Part shown: piece after piece, positions 25,901-33,153 of the stretch | How the letters are laid out: each line of letters opens with the position of its first letter | Numbering within the stretch: position 1 is the stretch's first letter | NCBI GenBank assembly: GCA_937873655.1 | Contig: CALMYQ010000245.1 | Location: 1 to 38,762, forward strand | Source of the DNA: an uncultured Lewinella sp. | GTDB lineage: Bacteria > Bacteroidota > Bacteroidia > Chitinophagales > Saprospiraceae | Reading direction: 5' to 3' | DNA: 38,762 nucleotides | Position numbers and translations under genes: made by a program | The notes under the pieces: generated by a model | Told to the model about the DNA's origin: nothing | What the model saw: the letters and a program-made list of their open reading frames with translations, nothing else | Database searches by the model: none

Positions 25901-26354
25901 GGGATGCCAGCCCGAAAGCGCCTTTGTAAAAATAGATATTTTTCAATACCGCATCGGCTTTCTGGCGTTCTGCCTCCGCCACTTCAAACAGGCTGTCGGT
26001 AATCGCTTTGGCAGCTTCCGCTTCCTTCAGGGTTTTAGCTGCTCTGCGCTCATTTTCGGCAGCTCTCACCCTGGCTCGTTCTTCATTTCTACGCAATTCT
26101 TCAATGCGCACAAGCAATGCTGATATCTTCTCTTCTATTTCTTTCTGCCGGTTTTCATCGCAGGCGGTTACCGTGAAATAATGATTGAGCGCCTGGGCAA
26201 AAGTTGCGGGATCGAGGGCTTCCTCATCGGCTTTCCGGAGCAGGCAGTCGCAGTCGCCGGCTTCACAGGGTCGGCTTAGTTGGGCATGGAGAGACCAGGA
26301 ACCGCACAGGGTCCAAAAAATCAGAAAAACTATGATCCTCTTTTTTTCCGGCAT
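22974..26354 (-). CDS. Giant exported leucine-rich-repeat protein (LRR-B)
   Basis: 1126 residues with an N-terminal signal peptide ending in LHAQ, so probably periplasmic or surface. Order: Cys-rich motif PCEAGDCDCL (about 29-38); a helical segment with ALNHYFTVTACDE; a coiled coil (about 65-140) rich in Arg, Glu and Ala; a WG-type block (about 144-205, RYGFIDKNLN); then roughly thirty 23-residue LRRs of the form LPESIGNLTNLTxLxLxxNxL; then a helical, TPR-like tail (about 1000-1126). The LRR array is interrupted twice (about 548-598 and 888-938) by a strand-rich module with KPI(I/Y)(I/V)S and KIGK/TLSK. Last gene of a four-gene unit; it starts seven bases after its paralogue. The C-terminal TPR-like block and the N-terminal block are conserved in LRR-A. 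Confidence 0.88.
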   Translation of the reverse strand: MPEKKRIIVFLIFWTLCGSWSLHAQLSRPCEAGDCDCLLRKADEEALDPATFAQALNHYFTVTACDENRQKEIEEKISALLVRIEELRRNEERARVRAAENERRAAKTLKEAEAAKAITDSLFEVAEAERQKADAVLKNIYFYKGAFGLASRDRRYGFIDKNLNTRINFNYTEALPFDYSGYARVKRNGKNFLVDTLGNEYPVAYDVRQLTENTEALDLRNLDLDTLPSLIFNYPSLKVLLIGFNKLEELPPEIGNLVNLTSLNIRVNLLKKLPESLGKLTALTSLDISLNGLTELPESAIGQLTRLTMLELSDNRLADLPQSIGQLKELKGLNVSHNDLTRLPESIGQLTALTVFLASFNNLDNIPASIRQLKNLESLYLIQNQLTTLPDWIANLDHLKGLYLGGNQLTRLPDSISRLKQLSTLYISANRFERVPDVIWKLSSLERLDLSGNTLTVIPEDIKNLDNLTWLLLAENHLTGIPESIGQLSKLSVLNLGNQQLNELPESIGNLTNLSRFFLNDNKLTKLPAAIGKLKNLEVLDLKNNDQLQLTSFLAELDRIRKPIIISSGSEFTDNYGENRLLIKIGKLQEGVLDFPHLDHLKTLSLSRLELKKLPESIGNLTGLEVLDLSYNQLASLPESIGNLTNLTALYLTPNSLASLPESIGNLTKLTSLFLTNQPLDKLPESIGRLTNLKKLVIADCALSRLPESIGNLSNLAELNLSSNGLTTLPASLGKLTGLTSLDISSNGLTELPETIGNLKNLTRLDLLDNQLTVLPESIGKLTGLMRLSLPLNQLTGLPFSIGNLKNLTALELTRNQLRDLPESIMYLPRLSYLGLGLNKLTKLPDSITRLTGLTSLNVSRNQLSNLPDSMGNLIALRSFDLSGNNLPATSVLAALNQYPKPIYVSEFFLNPSFNEKRLYVTLSKPEDLLQTGTRFNNLTSIDISKSGLEKLPDEIVEMKYLTHLNLGQLMFTVEEISRLQKDMPWCEIDWSSLPADQLFAAKKYAAAFQTQRITTIQYAPADANEWFNLSYYACFAGKPEAAVQAALKTLELDPEAQSVETNLALGYLLGGHWPEAERIYRKWKGKVFPDSHRQANADFLQDITDLEAAGISHSDFEKVRRLLTE

Positions 26355-26361
26355 TTCAATT

Positions 26362-29292
26362 TCATTCTTTCAGCAAAGCTCTCGCTTTCTCAAAATCCGG
26401 GTGTCTGATGCCTGCCGCCTCCAGATCATCGATATCCTTGAGAAAAATGTTGTTTGCCGGTTCGCTCCGATTTGAGAAAGATTTTCCCTTCCATTTCAAA
26501 TAAATCCTTTCCGCCTCTTCCCATTGGTTGTTGAGCAGATAGCTCAACGCGAGTTTTGTTTCTACCTGCTGATTTTTGGGGAACAGTTCAAGGCTTTTTT
26601 GGGCCGCCCGGACCGCCATTTCCGTTTCACCGGTAAACCATGCATATTTGCTCAGATTTGACCAGTAGCCAAAGTATCCGGGGTCCTTTTCGGTCATCGC
26701 CTTTTCTGCTTCATAGGCCTCACGATATTCTCCAATTTTAAACAAGGCATCCGCAGTAAGCGGCTCCCAATCTATCCTGCACCAGGGCATGTCAACCCGA
26801 AGCTGGTTGATATAATCCAAGCTGAACGGATTTCTTTCCAGGTCCAATTTAACCAGGTTCTTATTTCGTTTCAGGGTTTCCGGGAGCTGTTTCAGTCGAT
26901 TGGAATAAAGGTTCAAAGAAACCAGACCGGCCATTTGTCCAATAGTTTCCGGGAGGATTTTAATATGATTATACATAAGATCCAGCGTTTCCAAACCCGC
27001 CAATCGGCCTACAAAATCAGGCACAGCTTCCAGGTCACAGCTAACTAGTTCAAGCCCGGTCAGGTCGGCATACGCCAGGATGGATTCCGAAAGAATCGAG
27101 TTCTTTCCTAATTTAACCGTAATCACCCCTTTATCCCCGTTTGCATAAACGAATGGACGGGAAGTCAGGTAAACGGGTTTTGACAACGTATTCAATATCC
27201 CGGGCAGGGAAGCCTGATCAAAGTGGTCGTTTTCGGATAAATTTAAATTCACCAATTCACTTAAACGGCCCATGGATTCCGGCAGGCGTTCCAGATCATT
27301 ATCAGAAAGATCTAGGTCAGACAGGTTAGACAATCGGCCGATCGTTTCGGGTAAACCTTTTAAACGATTGCCGGACAGGTCCAGGATCGACAGTTGGGCC
27401 AGTTTTCCAATTGAATCCGGCAAATAAATCAGATCGTTGCCGTTGAGGTGAAGGTCATAAAGTCTCGTAAAATCCCATATATCCGGCAGGTCCGCCAAAT
27501 GATTTTTGGAAAGATCAAGGGATTCCAGATTGGTCAGATTTCGAATAAAAGGAGGCAGTTCGGACAAACCGATGCCCGAAAGGTCAAGCGTCGTCAGTTG
27601 GGTCAGCTGCCCCAAGGAATCGGGCAGGCGTCCCAGAGGATTATCCGACAAGTCCAGAAAGCGAAGGTCGGAAAATACCCCAATAGATTCGGGCAATTTT
27701 TCAAGCTTGTTACCGGCAAGATTGAGGTGATTTAGGCCGGTCAGGCGCCACATGGCGGCCGGCAAACGAGAAAGTTCGGTTCCCTTAAGGCTCAGTGAAG
27801 TTAAATTTTTCAGGTTTTTGATAGCATCCGGCAGATCGATTATTTGGTTGCGGGAAAGATCCAGGGAGACCAAATGTCTCAGATTCCAGATTTCAACCGG
27901 CAGACCCTTCAACTGCATGCCGCCCAGGTTTAACTCCTTCAGGTTGGTAAAATTCCCGATTCTTGCAGATAACAAACTGCTTCCGGCCAGGGAAGCATAA
28001 TATCCATTCAGGTCGATTGGAGCGTCTTCGCGGGGTTTCCCATAACCATATGCCAGGCGGTTCCCCCCGAGTGAAAGCGAATTGAGATTGGTCAGGGTCC
28101 AGAAAGAATCCGGTATATTAATTTCTCCGTTGGTAGTCAGGTCTAATCTGGTTAATCTGGTCAGGCGGCCGATTGAATCCGGCAGCGCAGATAACTGGTT
28201 ATTGAAAAGGCCCAATAGGGTCAGGTTGGTCAAATTGCAAATGGACTCCGGCAGTTGTCTGATTTTATTGCTGCCGATTTCCAATTCATCCAGATTGGTT
28301 AATCTACCTATGGATTCGGGCAGGCGGTCCAATTTGTTTCCAAAAAGGTATAAGGTTTTCAGATTGGTCAACTGATCGATGGAATCCGGCAGCCGGGTCA
28401 TAGCGTTGAGCGCAGCATTCAGGTATTCCAGGTTGGTTAACCGGGAGACCGTTTTCGGCAAGTTTTCCAGGTTATTGCCGGAAATGTCCAATACACTCAG
28501 CGCTGCTAATTGACCGATCTCATCCGGCAGTTCTTTCAATTGGTTGCCGCCCAGAAGGAGGATTTTCAAGTCAGGAAGCCTGCAAACCGCAACAGGCAGG
28601 GAATCCAGCCCCTGATTGCGCAGGTCAAGTGCCTGGGTATTTAAGGTCAGCTGGTGAATATCGTAAACAACGGTAAATTCTTCCCCCCGGGTATTGATCA
28701 ACAGATTCGGCTGAGAGGAGCCTGATCGCTTTACCATTGCAAGGCCTGTATAATCAAATGAGTGGGCTTCCGAATAGTTGAAGCCAATTTTCACCCGAAG
28801 ATCTTTATCGATAAAACCGTATTTACCGTCGCGGTAAGCCAGGCCGAAGCTATCGCGATAAAAATAAATATTGTCCAGTACGGCCCGGGTGCGTCTGCGG
28901 CCGGTTTCCGCTTCATTGTATAGGCGCAGTGAGGTTTTCCTGGCAGTCTGGATCTCCTGGAGGGATTTATTGATCTTCTGTTCGCTTTCGGCCGCCCGCT
29001 TCCTGGCGGTTTCCTCATTTTTCCTCAGTTCTTCGATCCGTTCGAACAAATCCGCGATCTTTTCTTCAACTTCTTCGCGACGGCTTTCATCACAGGCCGT
29101 GACGGTGAAATAGTGGTTGAGGGCCTGGGTAAACGTGGCCGGATTGCGGGCTTCGTTTTCCGCTTTTTCCATCAGGCAATCACAATCGCCGGCTTCACAG
29201 GGCTGATCCGTTTGGGCGTACAAATGGCTTGTTCCCAATAAGTGAAACAAAAAACCTATGGTAAGCAGCCTTGTGGTTATCGACCCTCGCAT
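26362..29292 (-). CDS. Giant exported leucine-rich-repeat protein (LRR-A)
   Basis: 976-residue paralogue of the gene that follows it. A signal peptide ends in HLYAQ. The same modules appear: PCEAGDCDCLMEKA, ALNHYFTVTACDE, a coiled coil, a WG block (KYGFIDKDLRVKIGFNYSEA), about twenty-five LRRs, one strand-rich interruption (about 692-744, KPVYLTSRPF...KLGKNS) and a TPR-like C-terminal tail from about residue 850. The ATG at 29292 lies inside the last codons of the STAND gene (16-base overlap), so translation is coupled. LRRs of this Shoc2-like 23-residue type bind protein ligands. Its role as a sensor is inferred only from architecture and context. Confidence 0.88.
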   Translation of the reverse strand: MRGSITTRLLTIGFLFHLLGTSHLYAQTDQPCEAGDCDCLMEKAENEARNPATFTQALNHYFTVTACDESRREEVEEKIADLFERIEELRKNEETARKRAAESEQKINKSLQEIQTARKTSLRLYNEAETGRRRTRAVLDNIYFYRDSFGLAYRDGKYGFIDKDLRVKIGFNYSEAHSFDYTGLAMVKRSGSSQPNLLINTRGEEFTVVYDIHQLTLNTQALDLRNQGLDSLPVAVCRLPDLKILLLGGNQLKELPDEIGQLAALSVLDISGNNLENLPKTVSRLTNLEYLNAALNAMTRLPDSIDQLTNLKTLYLFGNKLDRLPESIGRLTNLDELEIGSNKIRQLPESICNLTNLTLLGLFNNQLSALPDSIGRLTRLTRLDLTTNGEINIPDSFWTLTNLNSLSLGGNRLAYGYGKPREDAPIDLNGYYASLAGSSLLSARIGNFTNLKELNLGGMQLKGLPVEIWNLRHLVSLDLSRNQIIDLPDAIKNLKNLTSLSLKGTELSRLPAAMWRLTGLNHLNLAGNKLEKLPESIGVFSDLRFLDLSDNPLGRLPDSLGQLTQLTTLDLSGIGLSELPPFIRNLTNLESLDLSKNHLADLPDIWDFTRLYDLHLNGNDLIYLPDSIGKLAQLSILDLSGNRLKGLPETIGRLSNLSDLDLSDNDLERLPESMGRLSELVNLNLSENDHFDQASLPGILNTLSKPVYLTSRPFVYANGDKGVITVKLGKNSILSESILAYADLTGLELVSCDLEAVPDFVGRLAGLETLDLMYNHIKILPETIGQMAGLVSLNLYSNRLKQLPETLKRNKNLVKLDLERNPFSLDYINQLRVDMPWCRIDWEPLTADALFKIGEYREAYEAEKAMTEKDPGYFGYWSNLSKYAWFTGETEMAVRAAQKSLELFPKNQQVETKLALSYLLNNQWEEAERIYLKWKGKSFSNRSEPANNIFLKDIDDLEAAGIRHPDFEKARALLKE

Positions 29293-31103
29293 TGTGCAAT
29301 ATTTCCGGCTAAAACGGTCATCAGGTTGTTCAGGCTGTCCAGTTCCTGTTGCGCTCGTGCGGCATTTTTGGTTTCATCGGCTTTCAGGAAGGTAGCGGCG
29401 TTGCGTTCGGCCAGCCGGGCTTCGAGTTGTACGCGCCGGTATTGATCCTGCCAGGCCTGACAAAGGGAAGTCTGGGCTTCGTTTCGCCGGCGGTCGGCTT
29501 CCTGTTTTTGCCCTTGAGCGTAGATCGAGGCGACAAGCGCACCGACCGCTACCAGGGCAATGATCACGGTCAGCCATCTTTGCCGGCGGCGCGAGCGTTT
29601 TTCAGCGGCCAGTTTCTCTTCGGCCAGTTGCAGTTCTTTATCTCTGGCAGCCTGGCGTTCTTCGGCCAGACGCCGCTCCTGTTCGCGGGCGCGCTGTTCG
29701 GCGGCCAGTTTTTCCTCAGCCAGTTGCAGCTCCCGTTCCACACGGGCGCGTTCGGCATCTTCCTTTTCGGCGGCGTCAGCGCGGCTTTTAACCAGGAAAT
29801 CCTGCCATTCTGGTTCGAGCATAGCACCCATATTTTCAATGAAGGGTTCGATACGGGCCAACTGGCCACTGCTTAAATAATAGGTCCCTCCAGAGTCAAC
29901 GTATTCGCGATAACCGGTCTCAAGACGGCGGCGAATCTCCAGGAGTTGCCGTTTTTCGTCACTACGCTGCTGAAAGATATGGAAAGCCAGGGTGTCGTGG
30001 GCAATCTCCAGCCCTGTTTCACCGCGCCGCAGGATGCGGCTTTTTTCCAGGGCTTCCAGACCGGCGTTCAACAATCCGGGAGAAATTCCGGCCAGTTGCC
30101 TGGCGGTTTTGCCCCCCAACAGGATGTCGCCCCCCGCCGATTTTTTGTACGGCATCGGGATCTTGGTGCCTTCTTCACTGACAAAAACATCGAGGATATT
30201 TCGCACGAAATCCTCACCCGGATTCAACCCCTGATCCATCAATTCCTTAAAAATAGCAGCTTCCTGTTCTTTGAGAAACAGCCCCAAAGCATCATCGATC
30301 GGTCCCAGGCCTTTAATGGCCGGTTGGTCAAAACGGACCGGGCGACCGTTTTCCGGCACCTGTTGCCTCTTCGCCTCTCCGAAAAGCAGGTGGAGATAAA
30401 CCTGAACAAAGGGCATTTGTACGGCCGTTCGCCTGGTAAAGAGGTTATCCAGCATGCGGTCGGGGTCGCGCCGCTCGTCGCCAAACGGAATGCCGTATGC
30501 GTTGCAGGAGCCTACTACGACCTGGTGTAAATTGTCGCGACTCATCGCCTCCACCCTCAATTTTCGATGGTAGAGGTCGGGGACCAGCTTTTCAAACTGG
30601 TTGAGGTGTCCGAAATAATCCTCCCGCATGATGAACAAAAGCCGACAGGGCAGTTCCGCCTCCAAAATATCGGCGATGGTTTCATAAAACGGCATCCGTT
30701 CTTTGTTTTCATCCGGATCGCCCAGGATGAAAAGTTCTTCGAACTGGTCGAAGATGAGGTATACGGGCCGGAGGTAGTGCTTGTATAGTTGTTGGAGGGA
30801 ATCGGTAATTTTTTCTTTAAGATCGACATTTTTTCCCGCGGCCTTGCTCAACTCGCGCCGGAGGGAATCGTTGATGTCCTCCCCTTTTCGCACGAAAAGC
30901 GGCAGCCAGTCTACGCCGCCGAAAAGGGCAGCCAGACCGCATTGTACCAGGCTGGTCTTTCCGGTACCGGAGGGGCCGTAAACGAAAGTCAATCGGTTTT
31001 TACTGACCAAGGAATAAAGCGCTCTGGTTTCGGCATCGCGACCGAAAAATGCGTCTCTATCCTCCAATTCATAAGGATCCAGAAATTTGAATGGGCTGTT
31101 CAT
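29277..31103 (-). CDS. Membrane-anchored STAND NTPase (nSTAND1-like)
   Basis: 608 residues. The N-terminal ATPase has Walker A GPSGTGKTS (residues 43-51) and Walker B YLIFDQFEELF (115-125), the DQFEELF form being typical of bacterial nSTAND1 and conflict-system STAND proteins. Further family elements are REDYFGHLNQFEKLVPDLYH and, near residue 370, LEIAHDTLAFHIFQQR, a winged-helix/lid segment. Residues about 425-505 are a long coiled coil of AEEKLAAE/REQERRLAEE type, residues 510-529 a transmembrane helix, and the last 79 residues lie beyond the membrane, ending QCEGR. STAND NTPases act as ATP-driven switches that multimerise on sensing a signal. It overlaps the CHAT gene upstream by four bases (ATGA) and the LRR gene downstream by sixteen. 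Confidence 0.87.
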   Translation of the reverse strand: MNSPFKFLDPYELEDRDAFFGRDAETRALYSLVSKNRLTFVYGPSGTGKTSLVQCGLAALFGGVDWLPLFVRKGEDINDSLRRELSKAAGKNVDLKEKITDSLQQLYKHYLRPVYLIFDQFEELFILGDPDENKERMPFYETIADILEAELPCRLLFIMREDYFGHLNQFEKLVPDLYHRKLRVEAMSRDNLHQVVVGSCNAYGIPFGDERRDPDRMLDNLFTRRTAVQMPFVQVYLHLLFGEAKRQQVPENGRPVRFDQPAIKGLGPIDDALGLFLKEQEAAIFKELMDQGLNPGEDFVRNILDVFVSEEGTKIPMPYKKSAGGDILLGGKTARQLAGISPGLLNAGLEALEKSRILRRGETGLEIAHDTLAFHIFQQRSDEKRQLLEIRRRLETGYREYVDSGGTYYLSSGQLARIEPFIENMGAMLEPEWQDFLVKSRADAAEKEDAERARVERELQLAEEKLAAEQRAREQERRLAEERQAARDKELQLAEEKLAAEKRSRRRQRWLTVIIALVAVGALVASIYAQGQKQEADRRRNEAQTSLCQAWQDQYRRVQLEARLAERNAATFLKADETKNAARAQQELDSLNNLMTVLAGNIAQCEGR

Positions 31104-32866
31104 GACGTCGCCGGGGTTTGGGGTTGGACAACCATTCCATAAAAGGCGCCGAACTGGTCGATGGCCAGTTGAAACTTGCTGGTCTTTTTCCGCCGTTCGT
31201 AAAATTCTGGCGCATTCAGGTCAATCACATCCGTCTCCGGGGCATTGACACATTTATAGAACAGTCTTTCGTCCTCCCGTCTGGCAAAAAAGTAGAGTTT
31301 GGAAAGGGAAAGATCGGGAACATATTCAAAGGTGTTTTCGTCCAGAATAAACGGAGAGAGGTTTAGAAACCGGTTCCGGGCCGGTTCTTCACCGATCCGC
31401 AGGAGAACTACCGAACGATTGTCCATCAATTCCGGTTGTCTGCGGAATTCCTTATCATAGATACCCTGGGAACCATGCCATTTCATGACCAGGTGCTCGA
31501 ATTGGGCCTCGGTCGTGTGATGGTATTTCTGGACATTGATGTTCCGGACCGTCGCCAGCGTATATTTTCCAAGAAAGCCGAGTTTGCCGAACAAGTCTGA
31601 TAATGCGATTTCTGCCCGTTCGCAAAGTTCACCCATTTCAATGAAAGCGGCAGTTTCCACCTGCCGACGGACGGTTTCCAGGAAAAAACAGGCATTCTTT
31701 ACTTTTTCATCTTCCAGGAATTCCCTTTTCAGTTCCCTGAGCTCTTCAATAAAAAACGAGGAGCTGTTTTTACCGAAGGCTTCCCGCAAGGTGCGTATCA
31801 GCACAAAGTAGTCGTAGTTTATCCGGTCTGCTGCTTCCAAGTGGAAAAAAGTATCCAGTTCCTTACGAAGGCCATCCTTCGGTTTCCAGCCTGGGCCTTG
31901 TTGGAAGGCTGTTTCCCAAAGTTGTGCGATCAGGGTAAACACCAGAAAATCCATGCAGATCTGGTAAGTCTGGGCCAATTGAGCCAGTCGCATTTCCCCT
32001 ACTTTATCCCATCCATGGGCGGCGCCGGGGTTGGACGGTGCAACCAGTTTTCGCAATTGCTCGCTAATCGGCGCAGGCAGGGCCTTGAGCAGGGCGAATA
32101 GAATATCAGAACGTTGTTCCTCCAATTCGGCTCCGGATTGCTGGAGGTCCCGTACTGCCGGATTGGTCAGCGCCAGCGTTTCATAAAGCGTGTCCAGCAG
32201 GATCTCGTTGGGTTCAAAATTAGGGTGGGCGGCCTGGACGCTCTGTTGCGGCAGTTTCCAGGTCAGGGGCCCCGAAGCAGCCGGATTGGGAAAAACACCC
32301 CATACAGGCAAATCCCGTTGGTCAGATGGCTGCAAGTCAAATCCACGGGTGACCAGGACATCCCGCACGGCAAGGGTTTCGCCGATAGCTTGTTCAAAGG
32401 AATCGCCGATATTCAGCCCCGCCTCCAGGGATTGAAACAGCCGGGTCGAAAAACGGGTAGCCAGTCCATCGTCTATCTGAGCCGAAGTCGCAATTACCAG
32501 AGGGATCCCTGCATGATGCAGTGCTTCCACTTGTCCGGCAGTACTGCAACCATTGAGGATAACCACCTTAAGCCTGGCGCACTGTCCAAGCAGATGAGCA
32601 ATGCCGCCGGACCGGCTTTCGCCATTCTCGGTAATCAACATATCCCTACCGGCGTGGCCGCTATAGAGAAACAAACTCAGGCGATCGCGAAAAAGCGTAA
32701 GGTAATATGCAATCTCATCCAGGGTGGCGTGGCTGATAGCCCAGGACAGGAAATGCTGACGCAGTGCACGCGGAGACAGGATCTTATTTAATGTCGAATA
32801 TTCCTCTGTCAGCGTTTCCAGTGGTTGTTCCTTACTGTTGGCAAAGGTCAGAAAAAGAATTTCCAT
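31100..32866 (-). CDS. CHAT domain (caspase-like) protease
   Basis: 588 residues. The first 170 form a CHAT domain, a caspase-related cysteine protease: strand plus catalytic His71 in LFLYSGHAG and Cys107 in VILNGCSTAGQ, with a following IPLVIATSAQIDD strand. The rest (170-588) is mostly helical with no repeats I can name; it includes VQAAHPNF and KYTLATVRNIN regions and is likely an interaction or regulatory domain. There is no signal peptide, so it is cytoplasmic. It is the first gene of the operon, translated with the STAND gene through an ATGA overlap. In known systems CHAT proteases are output enzymes (for example caspase-like cleavage in gasdermin and type III-E CRISPR systems). Its target here is unknown. 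Confidence 0.87.
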   Translation of the reverse strand: MEILFLTFANSKEQPLETLTEEYSTLNKILSPRALRQHFLSWAISHATLDEIAYYLTLFRDRLSLFLYSGHAGRDMLITENGESRSGGIAHLLGQCARLKVVILNGCSTAGQVEALHHAGIPLVIATSAQIDDGLATRFSTRLFQSLEAGLNIGDSFEQAIGETLAVRDVLVTRGFDLQPSDQRDLPVWGVFPNPAASGPLTWKLPQQSVQAAHPNFEPNEILLDTLYETLALTNPAVRDLQQSGAELEEQRSDILFALLKALPAPISEQLRKLVAPSNPGAAHGWDKVGEMRLAQLAQTYQICMDFLVFTLIAQLWETAFQQGPGWKPKDGLRKELDTFFHLEAADRINYDYFVLIRTLREAFGKNSSSFFIEELRELKREFLEDEKVKNACFFLETVRRQVETAAFIEMGELCERAEIALSDLFGKLGFLGKYTLATVRNINVQKYHHTTEAQFEHLVMKWHGSQGIYDKEFRRQPELMDNRSVVLLRIGEEPARNRFLNLSPFILDENTFEYVPDLSLSKLYFFARREDERLFYKCVNAPETDVIDLNAPEFYERRKKTSKFQLAIDQFGAFYGMVVQPQTPATS

Positions 32867-32904
32867 GGATTATTCGGTGAATCGTTAATCGCTTAACATT
32901 TGGG

Positions 32905-32927
32905 ACCGGTTTCGAAACGGTTTTTTT
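32905..32927. promoter_or_regulatory. Palindrome/hairpin in the leader of the CHAT operon
   Basis: GTTTCGAAAC is a perfect 10-base palindrome, extended by ACCG to the left and GGT to the right (32905-32921). Seven T residues follow on the plus strand (32921-32927). It lies between the proposed transcription start and the CHAT start codon, in a good place for a repressor operator or an RNA hairpin. Confidence 0.45.
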
Positions 32928-32939
32928 CAAGGGTATCTG

Positions 32940-32969
32940 CAAAATAGTCATTTTTTCCCTTTGGGCAAA
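32940..32969 (-). promoter_or_regulatory. Promoter of the CHAT-STAND-LRR operon
   Basis: On the minus strand TTTG (32969-32966) is followed after 19 bases by TATTTTG (32946-32940), a -7 element one base shorter than TANNTTTG. The leader would be about 65 bases. The remaining divergent gap up to the TonB-dependent receptor (33154) has a weak CAACTTTG word at 33116-33123. Confidence 0.5.
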
Positions 32970-33153
32970 GAATTAACTGCTTCAATTCGGGGTATTATCG
33001 AATCCGGCGTCACATTTCCGGTCAGACCATTCCATTCTGATCGGGCAAGGGCGCCATCCAACCCGCCCATCCGACCGTTCACCTGAATTCGCTGGCGTTT
33101 TAACGCAAGACACCCCAACTTTGCACCATCTCTTGATCAAAAACCCAATTGTA

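Noticed and set aside
22974..29292. Periodic DNA repeats as a separate repeat element
   Set aside because: The 69-base periodicity is the coding of 23-residue LRRs.
32905..32927. Plus-strand terminator
   Set aside because: The hairpin plus T run looks like one, but no plus-strand gene lies upstream; an operator or leader hairpin for the minus-strand operon is more plausible.
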